From JALHOM01 sp964444225 (GTDB taxonomy: Bacteria > Patescibacteriota > Saccharimonadia > Saccharimonadales > 2-12-FULL-41-12): a stretch of 44,371 nt of DNA. Each line of letters opens with the position of its first letter. The first letter of the stretch is position 1. The stretch covers positions 1 through 44,371 of the forward strand of contig CAYUFM010000010.1 of NCBI GenBank assembly GCA_964444225.1, given 5' to 3'. Below, piece after piece: positions 25,444 through 34,155 of the stretch. Made by a program: the position numbers and the translations under genes. Under the pieces are notes generated by a model. The model had not been told where the DNA came from, made no database searches, and saw only the letters and a list, made by a program, of their open reading frames with translations.

Positions 25444-25480
25444 TGTTGCCTACAAAGGCGTTACTGGACTGTTTATCTAA

Positions 25481-25540
25481 CTAAACAACCTTAACGTGGA
25501 CTTTGTAAGCTCGGGAGTTGCTTTTTACCTGGATAGGCAT
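25481..25540 (-). CDS. Candidate 19-aa small protein
   Basis: ATG to TAG gives MPIQVKSNSRAYKVHVKVV. A very strong AAAGGGGGA ribosome site lies about 6 nt upstream, the best in this part of the window, where the neighbours have poor sites. The peptide is basic with a VKV pattern. It lies between rsmH and ftsL in the same direction. It could be a true small protein or a leader peptide that couples to the hairpin at 25413-25443. No homologue is known to me. Confidence 0.4.
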   Translation of the reverse strand: MPIQVKSNSRAYKVHVKVV

Positions 25541-25565
25541 GATGCATCCCCCTTTCTTTTTGTTT

Positions 25566-26438
25566 TTATTTTCGCTGCAAAGCACGTAGTTTCGCACTAC
25601 GAGCCCGCGGATTATAAACTATTTCATCCGGACCAGCAGTGATAGGCTTTTTATTTAAAATTCTTAGCTCACTTGTGATGTCATTACCGCCATGTTCAGA
25701 AAAATATTGTTTTACAATACGATCTTCCAAGCTATGGAACGTAATTACCGCCAAGCGTCCTCCTGGATTTAGGAGTTTGTGCCAAAGTTCTAAACTGCGC
25801 GATAACTGACCAAGTTCATCATTCACTTCTATTCTAAGTGCCTGAAAAACTTGTGCCAAGGTGCGCATTCTTGCCTTATACTGGCCTGGGATTACCGATG
25901 CAAGTTCGTTCGTAGTATTGTGTGGACGGTTCTGGACAATAATTTGCGCAATTTTCCTGCTAGTTCGTAGCTCACCATATCTAAAGAGTAAATTCGCTAA
26001 ATCTTCCTGACTGTAGCTATTCACTATCTCAGACGCGGTCAACTTACTAGAAGAATCCATGCGCATATCCAAAGGTCCGTTATTCATAAACGAAAATCCT
26101 CGGTCTGGGTTGTCAAGGTGCGGTGACGACACACCTACATCCGCCAAAATACAATCAAATTTCTTATTTTGAGAAACTAGATCCTGACTAGCCGAGTAAA
26201 AGTCGGATTGGATAAATTCTATCTGTTTATCTACCGCAAATTTTTTTTTGAGATAATTAATAGAATTTATGTCCCTATCCACGAGCACCGCTTTGCCCTT
26301 CTTGCCAATGAGTCGCAAGACATCATTAGCGTGACCTCCATAGCCTGCGGTCAAATCTAGATAAGACTCGCCCGGGTGTGGAGCCAGAAGTTCAATTACT
26401 TCTTTCGGAAGTACAGGAATATGTATATCTTTGGTCAT
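25566..26438 (-). CDS. rsmH: 16S rRNA m4C1402 methyltransferase RsmH
   Basis: Methylates N4 of C1402 in 16S rRNA. It begins MTKDIHIPVLPKEVIELL, the family's usual start, so the ATG at 26438 is chosen over an upstream TTG at 26459. The SAM site is LDLTAGYGGHANDVL, and DVGVSSPHLDNPDRGFSF, QVFQALRIEVNDEL and TFHSLEDRIVK are family signatures. Second gene of the cell-division cluster, as in most bacteria. Confidence 0.95.
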   Translation of the reverse strand: MTKDIHIPVLPKEVIELLAPHPGESYLDLTAGYGGHANDVLRLIGKKGKAVLVDRDINSINYLKKKFAVDKQIEFIQSDFYSASQDLVSQNKKFDCILADVGVSSPHLDNPDRGFSFMNNGPLDMRMDSSSKLTASEIVNSYSQEDLANLLFRYGELRTSRKIAQIIVQNRPHNTTNELASVIPGQYKARMRTLAQVFQALRIEVNDELGQLSRSLELWHKLLNPGGRLAVITFHSLEDRIVKQYFSEHGGNDITSELRILNKKPITAGPDEIVYNPRARSAKLRALQRK

Positions 26439-26864
26439 AGGTAAATCTTTTCGTGCCAATTTTTATTTTTGTTTTTATTGTATTGTACAAGGTCACCTAT
26501 TTAGCAGCCAGTTTTTTGTTTTTTTTGTAATGTTTTTGTTTTTGTTTAGTTCATATAAGATTACCCAGGGTGTTTATATCCTTGAGAAATTTTATATATT
26601 TGAACTGTAAGTTTTTAGAGACTTATGTGTGAGGTGGAGTTTTGGGAGGTGTTTTTTGTGAGAAATGTACGAAGGTTTTATCTCGTGGTTATCCTTTAAT
26701 CCACATACTGACTGCCAAATAGTTGACCTCGTTCTACTAGTAAATTAACTCTTGCCTTTTGCAGCAGTCTGCCTGCAGTGCAAAATGCAATTCTTTAGGG
26801 AGAATTTTATAAGTAGGCCTTGGTTTACCTTGATACCCTGATTTTTAATGTTCTACTAAGTAAA
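26439..26864 (-). other. Unusually long mraZ-rsmH spacer
   Basis: About 425 nt without a credible gene inside the dcw cluster. It holds a TGCAG..CTGCA imperfect hairpin, an AATTCT/AGAATT hairpin and long T-rich tracts on the plus strand, that is AAAAAC-type repeats on the coding strand near the rsmH start. A TGTACAAT sequence about 30-40 nt upstream of rsmH may be a -10 box, giving rsmH its own promoter. Confidence 0.35.
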
Positions 26865-27242
26865 CTAAACTTCGTCAGCCAGTTCTTTAGCGATAAGTCG
26901 CCAGTACTGACCTACTCCAACAGCCACAACGTCTTTGTCGATTCCAGCATACTCTAGCTGATGAGTTTCAAGGGTTATTCGCCCCTGCTTTTCATCTAAA
27001 CTAGTTTCTACCTTGCCAGTTCTGAACTTTACGTTCAGATCAGCAATACGCTCGTCCAAGATGTCGCCAGCCAGCTTAGGCTCTACTTGCAAATCCCATA
27101 CCTCTTTTGGATACAGGTGCAAATATTTGCCAAAGCCTCTAGTGATCACTACTCCGTTTTGGAATTTGCCACGAAGTTCAGCTGGTATTGTTAACCGCCG
27201 TTTATCGTCGAGCTTCCGTTCGAAATAGTCTACTATGGCCAT
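26865..27242 (-). CDS. mraZ: Transcriptional regulator MraZ
   Basis: DNA-binding AbrB-fold protein that controls its own dcw operon. Two half-sites are visible: DDKRRLTIPAELRGKF near 12-27, and DEKQGRITLETHQLEYAGI near 83-101. 125 aa, slightly shorter than E. coli MraZ. It starts the operon, with three GTGGG-type boxes upstream that fit its known operator pattern. Confidence 0.95.
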   Translation of the reverse strand: MAIVDYFERKLDDKRRLTIPAELRGKFQNGVVITRGFGKYLHLYPKEVWDLQVEPKLAGDILDERIADLNVKFRTGKVETSLDEKQGRITLETHQLEYAGIDKDVVAVGVGQYWRLIAKELADEV

Positions 27243-27314
27243 CTGTTGTTTTAGTTAATTTACTAGTGGTTTTTATTTTTGTACGATTGGCAGACTGTTT
27301 TGGTCTACCTACGC

Positions 27315-27353
27315 CTACCCACTAACAAGAGTGTACTACCCACAGCTCCCCAC
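27315..27353 (-). promoter_or_regulatory. Candidate MraZ boxes
   Basis: On the minus strand, GTGGGGAG (27353-27346), GTGGGTAG (27343-27336) and GTGGGTAG (27322-27315) are spaced 10 and 21 nt apart, one and two helical turns. Known MraZ operators are TGGGN direct repeats at about one-turn spacing. A fourth GTGGGTAG is at 27417-27410. They lie 70-175 nt upstream of mraZ. Confidence 0.5.
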
Positions 27354-27396
27354 ATTCAAGCCTTTTTTTTATAATTCGCCCCTAAAAACATCAAAG

Positions 27397-27405
27397 TTAT
27401 CCACA
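27397..27405 (+). promoter_or_regulatory. Consensus DnaA-box sequence
   Basis: TTATCCACA is a perfect match to the strong DnaA box. One weaker match (TTATCCCCA) lies about 30 nt to the right. There is no cluster and no dnaA gene in view, so this may be a regulatory site or chance rather than an origin. Confidence 0.3.
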
Positions 27406-27574
27406 GCTCCTACCCACACACTACATCTAGCGTGTAAGGTTTATCCCCAACCACCATGGAGTTCTTGCAACCAAGAAGCAAATCACCTTCTTTCAATAAA
27501 GAAGCAAATTGTTCCATTTTTGTATCGTTAAAAACGGAACCCAAAAACCTCCAGCCCGTTGCCCAAAACATTAC

Positions 27575-27702
27575 TACAAAATAACAACTTTTATCTGTTG
27601 CCTGCGGAACGACAAGCGGTTTTGTTTTTCTACTTTGTTTTTATAGAACAAAAACAAAACTAGTCCTCGCAAATGATTCAGATAAAAGTTAGTTATTTTG
27701 TA
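27575..27702. repeat. 128-nt long inverted repeat (cruciform or MITE-like)
   Basis: The outer arms TACAAAATAAC-A-ACTTTTATCTG (27575-27597) and CAGATAAAAGT-TA-GTTATTTTGTA (27679-27702) pair over 22 bp. Inside, GTTTTGTTTTT pairs with AAAAACAAAAC, followed by TCTA/TAGA. The whole could fold as one long hairpin. It sits in the intergenic region between mraZ and the 174-aa gene, directly after the latter's stop. No target-site duplication is clear. It could be a miniature inverted-repeat element or a very large terminator/stability structure. Confidence 0.6.
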
Positions 27703-27726
27703 ATCAGTTTTGGCAAGGGCTGACAG

Positions 27727-28251
27727 CTAGGAGTAAATGAAGTTTCGAAAACTATCTCCTCTATAGTTGTCTCGAGCCACAAAGGCAAGAAGGGCAAAAC
27801 CCGCCAACATACCTCCAAAAGCGCCCATCACATAACCAAAAGGCTCTGTTTTGTCAGCATTTACGTCACTGGCTTTTGCTCTCAAGCTAGCACTATTGGG
27901 TAAATTAACTGTTACGCTATTTCCAGACTGAATTGATACTCCAAATTTATTTTCTGAAACAATGTTGTGATCTGATAATAGCTGGTCAATATCACATTCG
28001 TTTCTTGTTCTTTTGTTTAAATCTTGCAATTTGACGCTTAAAGTTATCTTAGGGTTTGGATTTAATTGATCAATAGCACCTGCACAGGCTAGAATTTGAG
28101 TCTTGTCTGCTGCTCGATCACCAATCGCGATGTATTTACCACCAGCTATTGACCCGGCAACCAATGCTGGCCCAATAAACGCTCCAATAAAAATCACTGT
28201 TCTCCAGTCTTCTCTGGAATGCTGGCTCAATTCTGGAAAGAGTTTTTCCAT
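27727..28251 (-). CDS. Hypothetical membrane protein, 174 aa
   Basis: Not recognised. Two hydrophobic segments (about 18-37 and 139-159) enclose a 100-residue region that is probably outside the membrane and has three Cys residues. N- and C-termini would face the cytoplasm. Good AAAGGAG ribosome site, own transcription unit. Confidence 0.7.
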   Translation of the reverse strand: MEKLFPELSQHSREDWRTVIFIGAFIGPALVAGSIAGGKYIAIGDRAADKTQILACAGAIDQLNPNPKITLSVKLQDLNKRTRNECDIDQLLSDHNIVSENKFGVSIQSGNSVTVNLPNSASLRAKASDVNADKTEPFGYVMGAFGGMLAGFALLAFVARDNYRGDSFRNFIYS

Positions 28252-28335
28252 AATACTCCTTTGAACTTATTTATTAAATATACTCTAAGCTAGCTCTATA
28301 TGCAACTATAGAGATTTTGTAGTAAATAAGTTAAG

Positions 28336-29601
28336 TTAGTTTTTGGAGATGTCGGATATGAGCTGGGCAAACCATTTAGCACTGGGACGAGGTTTACGCT
28401 TCATACCATTAGATCTATCAACTTCTACTAATCCAAACTTCGGCCACCAGCCATCTTGCCATTCAAAATTATCCAGTAAACTCCAGTGGAAGTAACCTCG
28501 CAGATCAACTCCTTCACTTATCGCGCGCTCCATAGCAATCATAGTTTCCTCTATCCACCATTGTCTGTGCTGATCATTAGCATCTGCCAGACCATTCTCT
28601 GTAATATAAATTGGTTTTTTAAACTTTGTCCAGGTGCGCACTAGTAGAGGATAGATTCCCTCTGGCTCCATATACCAACCCATATCGTTAAGTGGAACTT
28701 TAGGATTATGCCTTCGCCCGATACCACTATAATAGTCACTAAAATAATAGTTCACGCCTATGAAATCTTGGTGATTACGAGCACGCCTAATAAATCCCCA
28801 GTTCCAAAAATACCTCATCCAATAAGTTGTAAGCTGATCAAAGAAATTATGAGGTCGCTTAGCCTGGATATTTGCTAACTGTTGGCTAAAACCAACCTGT
28901 AGTGCAGGTTTCTGTTTTTTTAATATGTCATAACTTTTGTTGTGTACTTTTGCCATATGACGATACACCTTCACAAACTTAAAGAGACTTCTTGTAGCCG
29001 GTGGATGCAACCCTAAAAGATAAGCAAAGCTAGTATCTACATTAGGCTCATTTATTGTAATGACGTACTCAACATCTTCTAAAAGCTCTTCTGAAATCTT
29101 CTTAACATATCTGTAAAAATATTTTAGATTTTCTTTTTTTTCAAACCCACCCTTGTCAAAAAACCATTGAGGTACTGTCCAGTGCCATAAAGTTAAAAAC
29201 GGCTCTAGCTTTTGGGCCCTTAATTCCGAGATATACCTCTTGTAGTGATCAAACTCTTTAGCGTCCCACTTGCCTTGCTCTGGCTCGAGACGTGACCACT
29301 CTATAGTGAAGCGAAAGGCATTCAAATTTAGACTCTTAGCTAAGCGAAAATCTTCTTTATAGCGTGTGTAGTGTTCCACGCCTACTCCTGATATATAGTT
29401 TTCTGGTTCTTCTGCCTGATCTTTAATTTCATTCCAATTAGGCAAATCGCTAAGGTGTTGATGAGCTGTTTGAGCATACTCTTTAGCATGTGCCAGCTCC
29501 CAGACGGTCCACTGATTATGATTCCCGCCTTCAACTTGGTGTGCAGCTGTGCTACCACCCCAGAAAAAATGTTTCGGAAAATTTGTATGTCGTCTATCCA
29601 T
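28336..29601 (-). CDS. GH1 family beta-glucosidase/glycosidase
   Basis: Retaining glycoside hydrolase of family 1 with a TIM-barrel fold. The acid/base is E185 in ITINEPN, the nucleophile E335 in YITENGLAD. The aglycone-side FHWSLLDNFEWQDGWWPKFGLVEVD is a family signature. 421 aa, slightly short but complete. No signal peptide, so it is cytoplasmic and would act on imported beta-glycosides or phospho-glycosides. TATAAT (29620-29615) lies 13 nt before the ATG. Confidence 0.95.
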   Translation of the reverse strand: MDRRHTNFPKHFFWGGSTAAHQVEGGNHNQWTVWELAHAKEYAQTAHQHLSDLPNWNEIKDQAEEPENYISGVGVEHYTRYKEDFRLAKSLNLNAFRFTIEWSRLEPEQGKWDAKEFDHYKRYISELRAQKLEPFLTLWHWTVPQWFFDKGGFEKKENLKYFYRYVKKISEELLEDVEYVITINEPNVDTSFAYLLGLHPPATRSLFKFVKVYRHMAKVHNKSYDILKKQKPALQVGFSQQLANIQAKRPHNFFDQLTTYWMRYFWNWGFIRRARNHQDFIGVNYYFSDYYSGIGRRHNPKVPLNDMGWYMEPEGIYPLLVRTWTKFKKPIYITENGLADANDQHRQWWIEETMIAMERAISEGVDLRGYFHWSLLDNFEWQDGWWPKFGLVEVDRSNGMKRKPRPSAKWFAQLISDISKN

Positions 29602-29659
29602 GATGTTTTAGAGTATTATACATCAATAACCTAAACCTAAATCTACTAGCTTCTTTTTA

Positions 29660-31492
29660 TTATCTAATAAAAGCCTGAACTAATGTCATGATTTCTTCGG
29701 CTTCTCTACCGGTAGGCAACGATTTAAGAGTGGAGCTCTGGGGGTCAAATTGTTTGTTAATTATGCGAGCAAAATTATCTGATTCGTAGTTTTTTGGTCG
29801 AATATAAATCATTACAGTACGCTCAGTTGCTCCTTCTTGCCTGTCAATAACCACATAACCCTCGCAAGCTATTTTTACACCGTCACCAGTAAAATCGTCC
29901 TCGATTTCTCCATGGTACTCAGTCCCATTTTTTAGTCTACAGAGAATATTTACTAGCTCTTCATTAGCTGGTTCTTTTTCTCCTAAATACTCCGCTAGCA
30001 ACTTATCTGCCCCTAACCTAGAAGCAAAATATCTGAATGATTCACGAAGCCTTATAACTTGGTATGCTTCGTCAACTTTTTCTTTTTTTACCCATACACG
30101 TCGAGAGCTAGAATATGTTGTTGTCTCGTGAAAGAATGACAAAAAATTGTCCTCAAATAACCTTGGATCAACAGAGTTTATATACTCTAACATTAACAAG
30201 GCTCTTTCTTGACTGTCACTAAGATCGTCAAAATCAAATTTCAATCGACTTTCTTTCTCGAACATACCCTTTACTGCAGTAAATGAGCCCAAGCCCATAT
30301 CATCAAAAGATTCTGGAAGACTTTCTCCGTTATTATTGCCAATTGCTGCTTCGACTGAAGTTTCTGAAACCGGATCGCTATCAATGACCTTTAGTAATAA
30401 GGATAGTAGATGAAGCTTTTCTAAATTGGTTAATTTGCTATTTTCAGAATCTGACTTTTCTGAGATGAATTCTGCATAGTCACCTTCCCGCACTACGCTC
30501 ACTATCGGTATTAATACTTCGCCATTTCTGTCATAGAAACAGAAGGTGTAAACTTCGTTACCTTTACTGCCGGCAACTTTAAACACTCCTAGATCGGTGT
30601 CACAGTTGAGTCTTGTGGATAAATAATAAAAATCAACGTATCCTCCACGAAATTCATCTGAATCTTTGAACTCCAAAATTTTAGGATTATCGATTCTTTT
30701 GGGCTGATTTGTCGCTCGCTCGAATAATTTATGTGTGTTTTCGCCCAGTACAAAAGAGTACGCTTTAACTAAATCGTGAGCGTTATCCTCTATGGCGTCA
30801 CCTGCCAATTTAGACAAAACTTCAACCCCGTCATCCAAATTAAAGTCTCCTGTAACTTTTTCTGGAGTAAGCAATGAACTCAGTGCTTTGACAACCTGCA
30901 TATTTCCACCTTGTTCGTCTTTTGCAGTAGTCAATATAGTATCCACTTTTTTAAACGCTTCCCCAAACTGAATCGACCCGCACGACTCATGCTCAGGCTC
31001 TTTAAAAATAGCTAGGGGTAGATCTAGACCCCTCAACAAAGGGACCGTCAGCATAGCACCATATATCGAGGAGACTTGGGTGACAACCTGTCTTGTTTCA
31101 CCCGGTGTTTCAGTTCCAAAAAACCTCTTTTTAGGCGGGCCAGTCACCTCTGTATGTTGGGTCTCAGTAGCAAAAAGAACCAAAAAACCAAGACCACTTA
31201 CGAGGTTCCTTGTTTTCCAAACATCAATCTTATTCCTTGTGCCCTGATAACCTTCTACAATTGATGCACTTAGATCGGCGACGTCCAACTCAACAAATCC
31301 TTGAGGGAAATCTCCAACTATTCTTCTTTTTGTAGTACGGTCACCTTCAGTAGCTTTGGCAATATTTAAAACACCAGCTGTTAACTGATTAGTTAGCACT
31401 CCGCAAATAGAAAAATTAACATCTAGTGCTGCGCCAACAAGAGATCTTCCCTGTTCAGGGCCTGGCTCAACATCGGTCATTGCTAATAACAT
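29660..31492 (-). CDS. Hypothetical protein, 610 aa
   Basis: Not recognised. Large, acidic and soluble, without signal peptide or clear motifs. A weakly hydrophobic stretch near residues 100-110 (VSGLGFLVLFATE) is too short to be a membrane helix. Codon use matches the neighbours. It lies between the GH1 gene and the helicase in the same direction, with about 60 nt to each. It may be a lineage-specific structural or regulatory protein. Confidence 0.65.
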   Translation of the reverse strand: MLLAMTDVEPGPEQGRSLVGAALDVNFSICGVLTNQLTAGVLNIAKATEGDRTTKRRIVGDFPQGFVELDVADLSASIVEGYQGTRNKIDVWKTRNLVSGLGFLVLFATETQHTEVTGPPKKRFFGTETPGETRQVVTQVSSIYGAMLTVPLLRGLDLPLAIFKEPEHESCGSIQFGEAFKKVDTILTTAKDEQGGNMQVVKALSSLLTPEKVTGDFNLDDGVEVLSKLAGDAIEDNAHDLVKAYSFVLGENTHKLFERATNQPKRIDNPKILEFKDSDEFRGGYVDFYYLSTRLNCDTDLGVFKVAGSKGNEVYTFCFYDRNGEVLIPIVSVVREGDYAEFISEKSDSENSKLTNLEKLHLLSLLLKVIDSDPVSETSVEAAIGNNNGESLPESFDDMGLGSFTAVKGMFEKESRLKFDFDDLSDSQERALLMLEYINSVDPRLFEDNFLSFFHETTTYSSSRRVWVKKEKVDEAYQVIRLRESFRYFASRLGADKLLAEYLGEKEPANEELVNILCRLKNGTEYHGEIEDDFTGDGVKIACEGYVVIDRQEGATERTVMIYIRPKNYESDNFARIINKQFDPQSSTLKSLPTGREAEEIMTLVQAFIR

Positions 31493-31554
31493 ATCATGTT
31501 TACGCGTTTTTGTCTAAGCTATTTCATAGATATGTGGTTTAAAAATTCTATCCC

Positions 31555-33108
31555 CTAGCTTACTGCATCCTCACCGAAGTGTTTTTTAAGTCTGGCTTTT
31601 ATTGACCCGGGGTGACGCCCAAATTTCTTGGTTAAATCAGCTATTTTTACTTCTTTTCCGGTACTGAACATCTTTACTAGCAATTTATCGTCTTCTTCGG
31701 CCCAGGGTTTGAAGGCGTTAGGGTACGTTTCGCGCATTTTTGATATTTTAGCGTTCCAATCACCTTTTGGCTTATTTTTGGTCTCTTTTATCTTTTTCCT
31801 GGCCTTGGCATTTTCGCGTAGAGCTTCATGTTGTTTGGCATGCTTTACAGATTTTGCTCGCAGAGTCTCGTCTATGCTCAGTGCTTCCGGACTAACCCGA
31901 AGGGCCATATTATTTATTCCGACCAAACTCAGAGAATCCAAATTTTTTACACGCGACAGTGCAACGTATCCCATCCCCTCTACAAATGCTTTGCGCAGAT
32001 CTATTCTGGCGCCATCTAGTGTCATGCCCTGGCTCTTATGCACCGTGATCGCCCACGCTAGCCTTAGCGGCAACTGGCTAAGTGACGCACGTTTTTTGTC
32101 GCCGTCTCTCAGGTCCCAAGTGTCTGGTGTGATGGTTAACGTTTTGCCATTCTTTAACTTAACTATTGGATAGTCTGTCAGAGGTTCAAAATCTTCGACA
32201 ACTCCCAGAGACCCATTTACATATTTCCTTTCAGGACTGTTTTTTATACACATTACCAATGCGCCTTGCTTTAGAACCAACTCGTCGGCAGCAAGGCATG
32301 ACCGCTTTAAATTATCTACATAGTTTGCCCGACCAGTGGTGATCATCTTGTACTTATGTTCTTCACCTGGCAACAGTGCAAGCTTTGCGTTGTTGATGCT
32401 ATCTACATCCATGTTAGTTGTGTGCAGTTCTGTTGCCTCACCGATTTCAGTGTGTTGGCGATTCATCAAATTTTCTACGTGGCGACGCCTAATGTCATTA
32501 TTGCGAATCGCGGTTAATATCTCTAGATACTCTGGGTCATCCTGTCTGTGCTGTTCGTCTAAATAACAAATCACCGGGTCTACTTCTTGCCACACTTCTG
32601 AATTTATAACAAAACTGCCTTGCTTTGATTCTTCGCGGTTTATAGGAGGCAACTGAAAAAAATCACCACACATTATCACCTGTATTCCACCGAAAGGCTC
32701 ATCTTCGGCTCGTACTTGTCGAGCAATTCTATCTACCATATCCAGACGAAAGTCATGCAACATCGACACCTCATCTATAATCAAAACATCCGTCTTGCTA
32801 ATAATGTCTATCCGCCCCTGCTTCATGTCACTAAAAAAATATTGATGTAAATTATCATGTATCCCAATCCCCGACCATGCATGGATGGTGCTTCCGCCTA
32901 AATGAGTAGCTGCTAGGCCTGTCGTTGCAGTAACGGCCAGGGTTTTACCGTCTTTTTTGGCATGTTTAATAAACTCATTTAATACATAGGTTTTACCAGA
33001 CCCAGCAGGTCCAGTCAGCATAACACTATGCCCTGCTAGCATAATTTCCAACGCCAATTCTTGATCCATAGGTTCTATATTATAGGGGTTTGCGCCATAA
33101 AGAACCAT
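31555..33108 (-). CDS. PIF1-like superfamily 1B DNA helicase with C-terminal Myb/SANT-like domain
   Basis: 5'-3' helicase. Walker A GPAGSGKT at 33-40, Walker B LIIDEVSM with D112/E113, CGDFFQLPP, GLAATHLGGSTIHAWSGIG, and the C-terminal AITVHKSQGMTLDGARIDL and YVALSRVKNLDSL motifs define the PIF1/RecD2 group. After about residue 450 a basic linker leads to a helix-rich module (PWAEEDDKLLVKMF..IADLTKKFGRHPGSIKARLKKHFG) that resembles a Myb/SANT-type DNA-binding fold. It follows the 316-aa gene by 26 nt. Confidence 0.92.
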   Translation of the reverse strand: MVLYGANPYNIEPMDQELALEIMLAGHSVMLTGPAGSGKTYVLNEFIKHAKKDGKTLAVTATTGLAATHLGGSTIHAWSGIGIHDNLHQYFFSDMKQGRIDIISKTDVLIIDEVSMLHDFRLDMVDRIARQVRAEDEPFGGIQVIMCGDFFQLPPINREESKQGSFVINSEVWQEVDPVICYLDEQHRQDDPEYLEILTAIRNNDIRRRHVENLMNRQHTEIGEATELHTTNMDVDSINNAKLALLPGEEHKYKMITTGRANYVDNLKRSCLAADELVLKQGALVMCIKNSPERKYVNGSLGVVEDFEPLTDYPIVKLKNGKTLTITPDTWDLRDGDKKRASLSQLPLRLAWAITVHKSQGMTLDGARIDLRKAFVEGMGYVALSRVKNLDSLSLVGINNMALRVSPEALSIDETLRAKSVKHAKQHEALRENAKARKKIKETKNKPKGDWNAKISKMRETYPNAFKPWAEEDDKLLVKMFSTGKEVKIADLTKKFGRHPGSIKARLKKHFGEDAVS

Positions 33109-33134
33109 CCTTGCAAATCATAAAAACCTGAACT

Positions 33135-34085
33135 CTAGAGTTCTTTAATCTCAGCAATAGACTTGACCGGTATAGTGAGTCCATCACCTCCAAATCTTCT
33201 AGCCCTTAGGTAAAGCTCGGGATGATCGAGAACGTCAACTGTCATAGGTTTGGAACTTGAGCGTTTATAGGCTGGCAAGATTGCAAACTGACCAGCAAGT
33301 ACACCAATAAATTCTCGACGTGGACTCATCTGGCACCAAGAAAAATCGCCACCAGTTCTAGGCGAGCCTTCTATCCAGTCGTTGGTACCAACCCTCTTTC
33401 CGGGTGTTAAATTCAGTGAGTTTACATAACTGACAATTTGAAAATCACGACGCCGATTGCTATTACTGCCAGCCATTAACTCGTTTATGTAAGCCCCAAC
33501 TCGTAAGATTCTAACTGTTTCATCGGCTGTATCTTCAACAATTTCGTCGATGTTTCTAGTAGCTTCATCATTTTCTAGATCTTCGGTACTGTGGGCATTA
33601 ATTGGTTCGCGGGGCATTATCCCACTATCACCTACAACAGCATATTGTCTGTAACCATATGTAACCTCATCTCCTTTTGGCGTAAGAAACTTCTCATTAC
33701 CAGGCTCAACGCTATGTAGTACTCGAGTCCTAACGCCAACACCTTCATCAAAAACGGGCATAACTTCAAAACCTTTATAGGTACCCGTGATTATGTCTTC
33801 TGTTGATCCTTGCTCGTCTCTAGAAATTTTTAAGCTTGGTTTGTTGGGTACAAGTAAACCATCATCTTCTACAGATAAAAGCTCTCCGATAACAGACACT
33901 TCATCGCCTATTATTGGCATTTGGCCCTCTAAAATCTTGATCATCCTCCATGTATCAAAAAGCTCATCAGGCGACAAAGGTTCTTCTGTAGCGAGCTGCA
34001 AATCAAACCTACCAACGACGCTACACACTTGGCGTACAACGTCTAGAGGGCCTGGGTATAGTTCAGGGCGAATCATTCTGTTCAT
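33135..34085 (-). CDS. Hypothetical protein, 316 aa
   Basis: Not recognised. Soluble, acidic, without clear motifs. It starts MNRMIRPELYPG. TATAAA at 34090-34085 overlaps the first ATG, so the ATG at 34076 may be the actual start, 8 nt after that box. It is the promoter-proximal gene of a two-gene unit with the PIF1-like helicase, so a DNA-related role is possible but only inferred. Confidence 0.65.
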   Translation of the reverse strand: MNRMIRPELYPGPLDVVRQVCSVVGRFDLQLATEEPLSPDELFDTWRMIKILEGQMPIIGDEVSVIGELLSVEDDGLLVPNKPSLKISRDEQGSTEDIITGTYKGFEVMPVFDEGVGVRTRVLHSVEPGNEKFLTPKGDEVTYGYRQYAVVGDSGIMPREPINAHSTEDLENDEATRNIDEIVEDTADETVRILRVGAYINELMAGSNSNRRRDFQIVSYVNSLNLTPGKRVGTNDWIEGSPRTGGDFSWCQMSPRREFIGVLAGQFAILPAYKRSSSKPMTVDVLDHPELYLRARRFGGDGLTIPVKSIAEIKEL

Positions 34086-34143
34086 TTATAGATACTCTAA
34101 CTCGGTTTAAATTTTTGTCAATTTGTTTTTATTATTTTTATTG

Positions 34144-34149
34144 TATTAT
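34144..34149 (+). promoter_or_regulatory. -10 box of the leaderless 262-aa gene
   Basis: TATTAT at 34144-34149, six nt before the ATG at 34156. TTGTTT lies about 15 nt upstream. Transcription would begin at or beside the start codon. Confidence 0.4.
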
Positions 34150-34155
34150 TTAAAA

